From an uncultured Collinsella sp. (GTDB lineage Bacteria > Actinomycetota > Coriobacteriia > Coriobacteriales > Coriobacteriaceae), in NCBI GenBank assembly GCA_900553475.1, contig USEF01000037.1, positions 1-11,796 on the forward strand: a DNA stretch of 11,796 bases, read 5' to 3'. Under the pieces are notes generated by a model. It did not search any database. It worked only from the letters and a program-made list of their open reading frames with translations, and was not told where the DNA came from. The first letter of the stretch is position 1; each line of letters starts with the position of its first letter. Made by a program: the position numbers and the translations under genes. Of the stretch, positions 1 to 5,904 are shown piece by piece.

Positions 1-312
1 GAGCGTCGTGTGTGCGGTCTGGTCCTGCGATGCTACGATGCGAAAGCCCTGTTCATCGGCGGCATCCCAACCGTTGGCTGCCAGGTCCACAACCTCGACA
101 TACTCTACGCGAGCCGCCGCGGGCGCATGCTCAGAAAGCGCGGCAACAAAAGCATCGAGCGCATCGGCCGGAGCGTGCGCCTCGATATGCACGCCGTCGC
201 CCGCATTGAGCACCCATCCGCAAATGCCATGCGCCATGGCCTCGCGATACACAAACGGTCGCATACCAACGCCCTGCACAATGCCCGTCACATGAATATG
301 CACATGCCGCAT
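1..312 (-). CDS. hypF: Carbamoyltransferase HypF, N-terminal fragment (cut by window edge)
   Basis: HypF transfers the carbamoyl group of carbamoyl phosphate to the C-terminal cysteine of HypE, the first step in making the cyanide ligands of the [NiFe]-hydrogenase active site. Only the first 104 codons are present; the gene continues past base 1. The visible part is the acylphosphatase-like domain: after MRHVHIHVTG comes GIVQGVGMRPFVYREA (about residues 10-25), with the conserved Arg in the MRPF segment, followed by GWVLNAGDGVHIEA carrying the conserved Asn. The zinc-finger, YrdC-like and Kae1-like domains lie outside the window. ATG at 312 is preceded by a GAGGGG-type ribosome site at about 318-325. 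It follows nikR in the same direction, which fits nickel/hydrogenase maturation. The family call is firm from the VQGVG-RPFVYR motif; a free-standing acylphosphatase is less likely because of the MRPFVYR form and the neighbour nikR. Confidence 0.85.
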   Translation of the reverse strand, partial: MRHVHIHVTGIVQGVGMRPFVYREAMAHGICGWVLNAGDGVHIEAHAPADALDAFVAALSEHAPAAARVEYVEVVDLAANGWDAADEQGFRIVASQDQTAHTTL

Positions 313-337
313 GCGACACCCCTCATCAAAACCGACC

Positions 338-398
338 AAAAAAGGACAGGTTTATTTTGGTAGGTAAAACTTCTAAACCTGCCAAAACAAACCTGTCC
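338..398 (-). terminator. 22-bp inverted repeat with T-run, nikR-hypF gap
   Basis: Arms at 344-365 and 377-398 match at 20 of 22 positions (one wobble per strand), with an 11-nt loop. On the minus strand the stem is followed at once by six T (A-run at 338-343 on the plus strand), the form of an intrinsic terminator. It lies 26 bases upstream of the hypF start. A further copy of the inner motif (TTTGGCAGGT) occurs at 402-411 outside the hairpin, so it could equally be a mobile palindromic repeat that happens to terminate. Confidence 0.65.
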
Positions 399-429
399 CA
401 ATTTGGCAGGTGCGCTGCGGGAAATCCCG

Positions 430-942
430 TTACAGCCCCAGGCTCTGCTTGGTGGCGGCGCACGTGAGCTCGCCGTGCTTAACGCCGCGCAGGCCCAGCA
501 GGCGGTCGGCTAGTTCGTAGACGCGCTCGCCGCGACCCTTGAGCGCCAGAATCTCCAAGCAGTTGTGGTGATCCAGATGCACGTGCATGGTCGATACGAT
601 CTCGTCGGTGTAGTCGTGCTGCACTTCGTCCAGACGGCGCGTCAGGTCGCCGGTATGGTGGTCGTAAATCATGGTGAGCGATCCGATAACATGCTCATCG
701 GGCGTGCGCATCTGCTCCTTGGCGATCGAGGCGCGAATCAGGTCGCGCACGGCCTCGGAGCGGTTGGCCACGTCGCCGCGGCGCGCGATCTGCTCGTCAA
801 AACGGCGCAGCAGGTCGTCGGGTGCGGTAACCGAAAAACGGACCAGCTCGGAGCCGGAGCCACTACAGTGGCAGCCCGCGTCACCGTCCGCCCCGTGCGG
901 ATGCTCGTGCTCGTACCCGCAGCCGTGCTCGTGTTCGGCCAC
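430..942 (-). CDS. nikR: Nickel-responsive regulator NikR with His/Cys-rich N-terminal extension
   Basis: NikR is a tetrameric ribbon-helix-helix repressor that binds DNA when loaded with nickel and controls nickel uptake and related genes. This protein is 170 aa against about 133 aa for E. coli NikR. Residues about 32-70 form the DNA-binding domain (RFSVTAPDDLLRRFDEQI then NRSEAVRDLIR). The C-terminal ACT-like domain keeps all four nickel ligands at family spacing: His109, His120, His122 (STMHVHLDHH) and Cys128 (NCLEI), matching E. coli His76, His87, His89 and Cys95. Residues 1-28 are an extra segment rich in His and Cys (EHEHGCGYEHEHPHG, then CHC). The start is GTG at 942, one base after the stop of the upstream small gene, with only a weak ribosome site, so translation is probably coupled. 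It is followed by hypF. The identity is firm; the role of the extension is unknown. Confidence 0.93.
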   Translation of the reverse strand: MAEHEHGCGYEHEHPHGADGDAGCHCSGSGSELVRFSVTAPDDLLRRFDEQIARRGDVANRSEAVRDLIRASIAKEQMRTPDEHVIGSLTMIYDHHTGDLTRRLDEVQHDYTDEIVSTMHVHLDHHNCLEILALKGRGERVYELADRLLGLRGVKHGELTCAATKQSLGL

Positions 943-943
943 T

Positions 944-1192
944 TTACACCAGCTTCACGGAGCCGACGGAGTTGTGGTCGGCCTCGATGGCCTCTTCGTA
1001 GCCCTCGAGTGCGTCGTGGGCCTCGTGCAGCGCGGCCATGGCGGCCTCGAGCTTGGCGCCGATGCGCTCCATGTCAAAATTCTCGGTCGCATGCAGCAAC
1101 TGATGGCTCCACTCATGAGCGAGCTCGATGGTGTCGTCGACCTGTTTGACGCTCATGGCAAGCTGGCTCATGTTCATTCCAACATCATGCAT
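944..1192 (-). CDS. Small helical protein of unknown function, coupled to nikR
   Basis: An 82-aa protein I do not recognise. It looks almost entirely helical and acidic, with a heptad-like pattern (for example KLEAAMAALHEAHDALEGYEEAIEA near residues 47-71) and several His residues (2, 26, 30, 34, 56, 59, 73), but no Cys, signal peptide or membrane segment. The ATG at 1192 has a strong ribosome site, AAAAGGAGA at 1199-1207, six bases away. The stop lies one base before the nikR GTG start, so the two are almost certainly one transcript. That placement suggests a role in nickel or hydrogenase metabolism, or a helper of NikR, but this is inference from position only. A weak candidate -10 (TAAAAT) lies at 1232-1237 with no clear -35. 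The ribosome site and tight spacing make a real gene likely. Confidence 0.75.
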   Translation of the reverse strand: MHDVGMNMSQLAMSVKQVDDTIELAHEWSHQLLHATENFDMERIGAKLEAAMAALHEAHDALEGYEEAIEADHNSVGSVKLV

Positions 1193-1263
1193 GGGAAATC
1201 TCCTTTTGTATGGGGCAGTTCAGTGGTTCAGATTTTACTACGCCCGCTCTGCGCGCAGCTGCA

Positions 1264-1302
1264 TAAGAAAACGGGTACGAGTCTGTGCGACCCGCACCCG
1301 TT
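1264..1302 (-). terminator. Intrinsic terminator of trxA
   Basis: On the minus strand a 14-bp stem (arms 1289-1302 and 1270-1283, two G-T wobbles, five-base loop at 1284-1288) is followed by TTTTCTTA. The plus-strand exit has no T-run, so it acts for the leftward trxA transcript. It lies 122 bases past the trxA stop. The stretch between (1303-1423) holds nothing else I can support except a short TGCAC-TCG-GTGCA hairpin. Confidence 0.8.
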
Positions 1303-1423
1303 CACTGGGGGCTGTTTGTGACTACCATACTATCCGTGGTTGCACTCGGTGCACCCAGAAGTCCGGCGAGCGGTGCAAAAGCGCTCATGGACGGCAGGCA
1401 GACGGCAACATGTAACAAGCGTA

Positions 1424-1744
1424 TTACAGATGCTTCTCCAGCAGCGCCTGCAGCCTCGCCTTGGGTAGAGCGCCAACCGAGCGGTCAATCTCCTCGCCGT
1501 TCTTAAACACAATCAGCGTGGGGATGCTCATGACGCTATACTTCATGGCCAGGTCCTGGTTGTCGTCGACGTTGCATTTGGCAACGGCAAGCTTGCCCGC
1601 CAGCTCATCGGCAACCTCGTCAACGATGGGCGAGAGGGATCGACAGGGCCCGCACCACGGTGCCCAAAAATCGACCAGCACGGGTAGACTGTCGTTAACG
1701 ATGGAATCGAAATTCTCGGGGGTAATCTGCTTAATGTCAGCCAT
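1424..1744 (-). CDS. trxA: Thioredoxin
   Basis: A 106-aa classical thioredoxin, the cytoplasmic disulfide reductase that passes electrons from thioredoxin reductase to ribonucleotide reductase, peroxidases and other targets. The active site WCGPC is at residues 30-34 within DFWAPWCGPC, and the conserved cis-proline is Pro75 in SIPTLIVFKNGE. Length and ends match the family (MADIKQITPENF to LLEKHL). The reading frame stays open upstream to 1828, but the ATG at 1744 is chosen because it has GGAGG just upstream and gives the normal family N-terminus. It is transcribed leftward from a region shared with the divergent gene at 1881. A candidate -10 (TATAAG, 1799-1804) has no clear -35. A 17-base palindrome lies in the presumed leader. 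Confidence 0.95.
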   Translation of the reverse strand: MADIKQITPENFDSIVNDSLPVLVDFWAPWCGPCRSLSPIVDEVADELAGKLAVAKCNVDDNQDLAMKYSVMSIPTLIVFKNGEEIDRSVGALPKARLQALLEKHL

Positions 1745-1762
1745 GGTGACCTCCATAATGTG

Positions 1763-1779
1763 ACGCGGCTCAGCCGCGT
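1763..1779. promoter_or_regulatory. Perfect 17-base palindrome in the trxA leader
   Basis: ACGCGGCT and AGCCGCGT flank a single central C with no mismatch. It lies 19-35 bases before the trxA start codon, between the presumed promoter and the ribosome site. It has the form of a repressor operator or a short mRNA hairpin; I cannot assign a regulator. Confidence 0.4.
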
Positions 1780-1846
1780 AAAACTCAGTACGACCGTGCT
1801 TATACCCAGCCGCCCGCAAAGCAACCACTCGCGGGCAGCTCTTTTA

Positions 1847-1852
1847 TATAAT
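1847..1852 (+). promoter_or_regulatory. -10 element for the gene at 1881
   Basis: A perfect TATAAT, in an AT-rich patch within otherwise GC-rich sequence, lies about 29 bases before the ATG. No good -35 is seen at 16-18 bases upstream. The ribosome site GGAGAG at 1872-1877 follows, so the leader would be about 20 bases long. Confidence 0.55.
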
Positions 1853-1880
1853 GGTGGGCACGCAAACGATTGGAGAGCGC

Positions 1881-2456
1881 ATGTCCACGTCACAAAGCCA
1901 GAAAAAAGAAGCCATCGCCCAGGCGGCCGAGCAAGAGCTCACATCGCTTGCGGTCCGTGGCGTGCGTATCGCGGGCAACGCGTGCTCGCCGATCGTGCTG
2001 GTCAAAGGCGATTTGGACGAGGCCGAGCGTTCGGGTGGCGAGCTTGCCGCCGGCCCGGATGGCGCGGCGTTGCGCAAGGCGCTTGGGGCCATCGGTTACG
2101 CGCCCGAGGATTTTTGCGTGCTGGCAAGCGTCGCCGGCGTGGGCGACGGAGCGGTCGCGGTGGGCGAGACTCTGCCGTGCGAGCTGTTCCGCGAGGCGCT
2201 TGAGGCCTTGGACCCCGAGGCGGTGCTACTGCTCGACAACAACGCGGCTGACGCCATGCGCGAGACCTACGCCGATATGCTTGTGGCGATCGATGACTTC
2301 GACACCGCCATGCTCAAGCCCGGCCTGGTCGCCCATGTGCAGGGCCGCCGCGTGCTCGCACTCGACGGCTTTGAGGCAGCACTCACCGACAAGGCCGCTA
2401 AGCAGCGCATGTGGGCCTACATCAAGCAGCTGACTCCGGCGGCCGCCCCGCTGTAG
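1881..2456 (+). CDS. Uracil-DNA-glycosylase-superfamily-like protein, probably catalytically inactive
   Basis: A 191-aa soluble protein whose layout resembles family 4 uracil-DNA glycosylases as I remember them. SPIVLVKGDLDEAERSGG followed by AAGPDGAALRKALGAIG (residues 36-72) keeps the G-x4-G-x2-G spacing after the first strand. EALDPEAVLLLDNNAADAM (108-126) fits the second core strand, and ALTDKAAKQRMWAYIKQL (167-184) fits the closing helix. The catalytic GE-A-P-G loop is replaced by KGDLD, the HPS motif is replaced near GFEAAL, and the four iron-sulfur cysteines are absent (only Cys35, Cys79 and Cys100). If the fold assignment is right the protein is not an active glycosylase. ATG at 1881 is preferred over 1851 because GGAGAG lies five bases upstream and the 1851 ATG overlaps the -10 element. 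It is a single gene, divergent from trxA. The coding call is firm; the fold is tentative. Confidence 0.5.
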   Translation: MSTSQSQKKEAIAQAAEQELTSLAVRGVRIAGNACSPIVLVKGDLDEAERSGGELAAGPDGAALRKALGAIGYAPEDFCVLASVAGVGDGAVAVGETLPCELFREALEALDPEAVLLLDNNAADAMRETYADMLVAIDDFDTAMLKPGLVAHVQGRRVLALDGFEAALTDKAAKQRMWAYIKQLTPAAAPL

Positions 2457-2530
2457 CGAGCCCGCGTCGACAAATGACCCCGAGCGGGCGAGCCGTACCC
2501 GCGGAACGCAAATCCGTCGCGCCCGCGCCC

Positions 2531-3808
2531 TTACATCACAGCACGCAGCTCAAACCGATCGCCGTTAATGCGGAACTGACAGTTGCCGTTCATGCGCTCC
2601 ACGGCAAGTTTGATGCTCCTGGTGCCAAAGCCATGGCCCGCATGCCGGGTCACGGGCATGCCGTCGACCATGCGCGGCGCGCGGTCAAACGTGTTGGAAA
2701 CTAACAGCAGCAGCTGGCCGTCCTCTAATCGCAGGTCAAAGTCGACGAATCGCTTTCCTTGGGGTGCGGCGCTTGCGGCGGTGATAGCGTTTTCCAAGGC
2801 ATTTGAGAGCACGCTAAACAGGTCGGCGTCATCTACGTGGATGGTTTCGGGTACGGCGGCGCGCAGGTTGGCGGTAATGCCGTTTCTATTGATATCCGAG
2901 CTAAATGACGAAAGCGCGATGTTTACGGTCTCGTTGGCGCAGAAGCGGCGTACGGCGGTGCGATCGCCGGCTTCGCAGAGTTCATCGATGCGTTTGAGCG
3001 CCTCGTCGGTGTGGCCCTCCTCAATTAAAGCGGCCAGGCCGCGTAGGAAGTGGCGCATATCGTGGCGAAGAATCGACAGCTCGCGCCCAGATTGACGCCA
3101 AGCCTCGAGCTCTTTGATGGCGGCGCTGTCGCGGGTTTCGAGCATCCAGCGCTCTCGCTCGGCGGTTTCCTTTTCTTCGTATTCGCGTAGGTAAACGGCA
3201 AGAAACATAAGGTAGAACGCACAGAGCGCAAATGCCAAAAACTCAACCGTTACCACCGAGCCCGAGTGGAACAGCGTGGTGTAGACGTTGGTGGCATAGT
3301 CAAAGACGTAATAGACGAGCGGCAGGATTAAAAGGATGCCCAGCTCGGTGGTGCTTTTAATCGCCAAGCGCGGACCGATGTCGCCGGCCCAATGCAACAG
3401 GACGGCAAAGACGGCGAGTGTGGTCGCGATGCGCGCCAGATAGTACGCGATCTGAGAATCGGTTGCGGCAAAGGCGGCGATGCCCGTCCAATTGCTGAAC
3501 TGGCAGCTCAGATAGGCACTCGTAATGCCGAGCACGGCAAGCAGCGGGCTCAGGCGGTAGCGCGCGCACAAATAGATGACGAGCGGCAGATGCACGACGA
3601 GCGGATATACCTGGCGGGCGAAAAGCTCGCCGCCGACGGCATTGGCGAGGCCAAATGCGCATCCAGTTACGGCACCGACCAGCACCAGTTCAAGCGCATG
3701 ACGCCGGTTGATCTCGATACCGCACAGCGCCGCCGAGGCAAAGACGCCAAAGAGCAGCGTCGTGGCGTGGTGGATTGCCCAAAGGACCATTTCGACCGAG
3801 GAGACCAT
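2531..3808 (-). CDS. Agr-type (GHKL) sensor histidine kinase
   Basis: A 425-aa membrane kinase that should sense an extracellular signal and phosphorylate the regulator encoded just upstream. Residues 1-207 hold about six hydrophobic spans (near 8-30, 38-58, 68-83, 87-103, 120-140, 155-207), followed by a charged coiled-coil linker (208-240). The phospho-acceptor is His249 in LRHDMRHFLRGL, the form typical of the AgrC/HPK10 group. The ATPase domain has the N box SNALENAITAA (335-345) and a G box GHGFGTRSIKLAVE (391-404). The ATG at 3808 overlaps the regulator's stop by one base (TGATG), with GGGAG shortly upstream. No agrB-like processing gene or signal-peptide gene is visible in the window, so the ligand is unknown. 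It converges on the gene ending at 2456; the 74-base gap shows only a weak hairpin without a T-run. Confidence 0.9.
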   Translation of the reverse strand: MVSSVEMVLWAIHHATTLLFGVFASAALCGIEINRRHALELVLVGAVTGCAFGLANAVGGELFARQVYPLVVHLPLVIYLCARYRLSPLLAVLGITSAYLSCQFSNWTGIAAFAATDSQIAYYLARIATTLAVFAVLLHWAGDIGPRLAIKSTTELGILLILPLVYYVFDYATNVYTTLFHSGSVVTVEFLAFALCAFYLMFLAVYLREYEEKETAERERWMLETRDSAAIKELEAWRQSGRELSILRHDMRHFLRGLAALIEEGHTDEALKRIDELCEAGDRTAVRRFCANETVNIALSSFSSDINRNGITANLRAAVPETIHVDDADLFSVLSNALENAITAASAAPQGKRFVDFDLRLEDGQLLLLVSNTFDRAPRMVDGMPVTRHAGHGFGTRSIKLAVERMNGNCQFRINGDRFELRAVM

Positions 3809-4530
3809 CAGTGTCTCCCACCCTCAAAGCGAACCGCAAAGTAGGCGTCTTGGAATCCCTGCTTGCAGCTGCGCGAAAGCGGGATGCACGCACCCGAGCG
3901 CATGACGATGTCCGTGCGGTCAAAGTGATCGATATTGCGCAAGTTGACCTGGTAGCTACGGTGGCATTTAAAGAAGGTGGCATTTTGCGCCAAACGGTCC
4001 TCGACGCTGCGGAACGACTCGAGTGCCTCGATATCGCGTCCGTCGCGCAGGTGGAAGACCACGTGCTTGTTGCGCGCCTCGGCATATTCGATGTCGGACA
4101 GGCGCAGGGCGTGGTAGCCAAAGGACGTTTTGATGACGAGTTCGTCGGTCGCTGACGGGCGCATGCTCGAAAGCTCGTCGAGCAACTGCGCCAGGCGTTC
4201 GTAGGCCACGGGCTTGAGCAGATAGTCGAAGGCGCGGACCTCGTAGGATTCAAGCGCGAACTCGGGCGACGAGGTGAGGAACACCAGGCGCACGGCGGTG
4301 TCGGCCTGGCGCAGTTCGCGTGCGGTGTCCATGCCGTTGACGAGCGGCATGATCATGTCGAGCAGAATGATGTCGGCGCGCGATGCGGCATGGCGGGCCA
4401 GCAGGTCCTCGCCGCGCGTGACGAGCGCAACATCGACCGTCGTGCCCGTCTCGGTCGACCAACGGTCGATCATCCGGTGCAGTCTATCTAGAAAAGCGAC
4501 ATCATCGTCGCAGGCGATAATCTTGAGCAT
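3808..4530 (-). CDS. LytTR-family response regulator (AgrA/VirR-like)
   Basis: A 240-aa two-domain regulator, partner of the kinase that follows it. The receiver domain (1-120) has the acidic pocket CDDD (residues 7-10), the phosphorylated Asp58 in IILLDMIMP, Thr86 and the conserved Lys106-Pro107 (YLLKPV). The LytTR DNA-binding domain (about 130-232) is recognised by IEYAEARNKHVVFHL, FFKCHRSYQVNLRNI and IPLSRSCKQGFQDAYF. LytTR proteins bind pairs of short direct repeats upstream of their targets. The ATG at 4530 is preceded by AAGGGGG. It is the first gene of a two-gene operon and is divergent from the nad operon. The targets are unknown, though direct repeats lie 139-158 bases upstream of its own start. 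Confidence 0.93.
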   Translation of the reverse strand: MLKIIACDDDVAFLDRLHRMIDRWSTETGTTVDVALVTRGEDLLARHAASRADIILLDMIMPLVNGMDTARELRQADTAVRLVFLTSSPEFALESYEVRAFDYLLKPVAYERLAQLLDELSSMRPSATDELVIKTSFGYHALRLSDIEYAEARNKHVVFHLRDGRDIEALESFRSVEDRLAQNATFFKCHRSYQVNLRNIDHFDRTDIVMRSGACIPLSRSCKQGFQDAYFAVRFEGGRH

Positions 4531-4668
4531 TCGGCCCCCTTAAGTAGTTCGATTTTGCCACATCGGGCACGCGCCGCTTGTGGGGGTGCGGACCGTTTGC
4601 GCCCCACGGCGTGCAACTCGCGCCAAGCGGTATTGCGGTGGCGAAAGATGCCTCCTGCGCCATCGAGA

Positions 4669-4688
4669 GCTCAGCTATCCTCAGCTTG
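4669..4688. repeat. Pair of 10-bp direct repeats upstream of the response regulator
   Basis: GCTCAGCTAT and CCTCAGCTTG lie head to tail with a shared CTCAGCT core, exactly one helical turn apart. They lie in the 289-base divergent gap, upstream of the LytTR gene. LytTR regulators use direct repeats, but usually spaced about two turns apart, so this is only a candidate site. Confidence 0.25.
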
Positions 4689-4737
4689 CCAGTTCGAATA
4701 TGGACCTGCCACATGATTGAATCTTTATTTCAACTTT

Positions 4738-4781
4738 ACACCTAGGTTTACAGCTGTCTTGTCAGCTGTAAACCTAGGTGT
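4738..4781. promoter_or_regulatory. Large nested palindrome: probable NiaR operator of the nad operon
   Basis: Two perfect 19-base arms (ACACCTAGGTTTACAGCTG at 4738-4756 and its reverse complement at 4763-4781) flank a six-base centre. Each arm contains two smaller palindromes, ACCTAGGT and CAGCTG. Their four centres lie at about 4743.5, 4753.5, 4765.5 and 4775.5, so spacings are 10, 12 and 10 bases, near one helical turn. The dyad covers the -35 and spacer of the nadA promoter, as expected for a repressor site. niaR is the last gene of the same operon, so autoregulation by NiaR is the natural reading, but I did not match it to a database motif. Confidence 0.75.
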
Positions 4782-4787
4782 CATACT
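4759..4787 (+). promoter_or_regulatory. Promoter of nadA-nadB-nadC-niaR
   Basis: TTGTCA at 4759-4764 (five of six to the -35 consensus), a 17-base spacer and CATACT at 4782-4787 (four of six to the -10 consensus). Transcription should begin near 4794, giving a leader of about 30 bases before the nadA ATG at 4823. The element lies inside the right half of the palindromic operator. Confidence 0.65.
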
Positions 4788-4822
4788 AAAGCCCCAAGAT
4801 TCGCCAAAAGAGAGGGGCCTTG

Positions 4823-5848
4823 ATGGCACAGAGCGCGAACATGGATGCGTCGGAGCTTGCACGCGATATCGCGGCCGGCCTGGCATCGGCAACGACGGCA
4901 ACGGAGCGTGCGGCACTGGTGCCCGCAGAGCTCGTCGAGGCCATTCAGCAACTAAAAACCCAACGTGACGCGGTGATCCTGGCGCACTATTACGTGGCGC
5001 CCGAGGTCCAAGCCGTTGCCGATTACGTCGGCGACAGCTTCTACCTGGCCAAGCTCGCCAAGAGCCTGCCGCAGCAGACCATCGTGTTGTGCGGCGTGGA
5101 GTTTATGGGCGAGAGCGCCAAGCTGCTCAACCCCACCAAGACCGTGCTGCTGCCCGAGCCGGGCGCGGACTGTCCCATGGCGCACATGGTCAAGCACGAG
5201 ACGGTCGACGCGGCGCGCGCCGAGTACGGCGACGACCTGGCTGTCGTCTGCTACGTCAACTCCACGGTCGAGATCAAGAGCTGGAGCGACGTGTGCGTCA
5301 CCAGCTCCAACGCCGTTAAGATCGTGTCCGAGCTGCCGCAGCAGCATGTCCTGTTCATTCCCGATCAAAACCTGGGACGCTTCGTAGCCGAGCAGGTGCC
5401 GCAAAAGCACGTCATTCTCAACAACGGCTACTGCCCGCGCCATCACATCATCACCGTCGAGCAGATCGTCGACGCGACGGAGGCCCACCCCGACGCGCTC
5501 GTGCTGGCGCATCCTGAGTGCAAGGCCGACGTCCTGGCCGAGGCCGACTACATCGGCTCCACCGCCGGCATTATCAAGTACGCCGAGGAGTCCGACGCGA
5601 GCGAGTTCATTATCGTGACGGTCCGCGGCGTGCTCTACGAGCTCGAGCGCCGCTGCCAGGGCACCGGCAAGAAGTTCTACTTCCCCGCGGTGCAGCCCAC
5701 CTGCGTCAACATGGATCTTATCACGCTCGAAAAGCTCGTGCGCTGCCTGGAGACGGGCGAGGGCGAGGTGCAGATCGGCGTCTCGGACGAGGCAGCAGAC
5801 CAGGCCAAGCTCACGCTCGACCGTATGCTCGAGTACGCAGCACGCTAG
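4823..5848 (+). CDS. nadA: Quinolinate synthase NadA
   Basis: NadA condenses iminoaspartate from NadB with dihydroxyacetone phosphate to give quinolinate in de novo NAD synthesis, using an oxygen-sensitive [4Fe-4S] cluster. The 341-aa protein has the three cluster cysteines in family positions: Cys117 (GADCPMAHM), Cys233 (LAHPECKADV) and Cys294 (QPTCVNMDLITLEKL). It also has the substrate motifs AHYYVAPEVQAVADYVGDS (54-72), FMGESAKLL (94-102), YVNSTVEIKSW (144-154) and PDQNLGRF (180-187). A TTG directly before the ATG could also be read as a start; I chose ATG 4823, five bases after AGGGG at 4813-4817. Compared with shorter NadA proteins there is an N-terminal extension of about 35 residues. 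It is first in the operon, under the palindromic operator. Confidence 0.96.
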   Translation: MAQSANMDASELARDIAAGLASATTATERAALVPAELVEAIQQLKTQRDAVILAHYYVAPEVQAVADYVGDSFYLAKLAKSLPQQTIVLCGVEFMGESAKLLNPTKTVLLPEPGADCPMAHMVKHETVDAARAEYGDDLAVVCYVNSTVEIKSWSDVCVTSSNAVKIVSELPQQHVLFIPDQNLGRFVAEQVPQKHVILNNGYCPRHHIITVEQIVDATEAHPDALVLAHPECKADVLAEADYIGSTAGIIKYAEESDASEFIIVTVRGVLYELERRCQGTGKKFYFPAVQPTCVNMDLITLEKLVRCLETGEGEVQIGVSDEAADQAKLTLDRMLEYAAR

Positions 5849-5857
5849 AACAATGTT

Positions 5858-5880
5858 GCATGAGGGACGGTCCCTTATGC
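5858..5880 (+). repeat. Hairpin between nadA and nadB
   Basis: GCATGAGGGAC and GTCCCTTATGC flank one central base. Ten of eleven positions pair normally and the eleventh is a G-T wobble on the plus strand, so the mRNA pairs throughout. It occupies nearly half of the 56-base gap and ends ten bases before the nadB ribosome site. It could tune relative expression, protect an mRNA end, or be a small dispersed palindrome. There is no T-run, so it is not a standard terminator. Confidence 0.55.
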
Positions 5881-5904
5881 CACATTACAAGGGAGAGGAT
5901 TCCT

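Noticed and set aside
565..1149. Plus-strand frame opposite nikR and the small gene
   Set aside because: Arg-rich shadow product, no ribosome site, and nikR on the other strand has conserved motifs.
1208..1423. Cobalamin or other riboswitch upstream of the small gene and nikR
   Set aside because: The structured part is the trxA terminator; no conserved riboswitch core could be recognised.
2457..2530. Terminator between the converging UDG-like and kinase genes
   Set aside because: Only a six-base-pair GCCCGC/GCGGGC stem with an 18-base loop and no T-run on either strand.
4502..4714. 70-codon minus-strand frame before the response regulator, considered as a signal-peptide gene
   Set aside because: Overlaps the regulator start, has no ribosome site and no leader or modified-Cys feature of an AgrD-like peptide.
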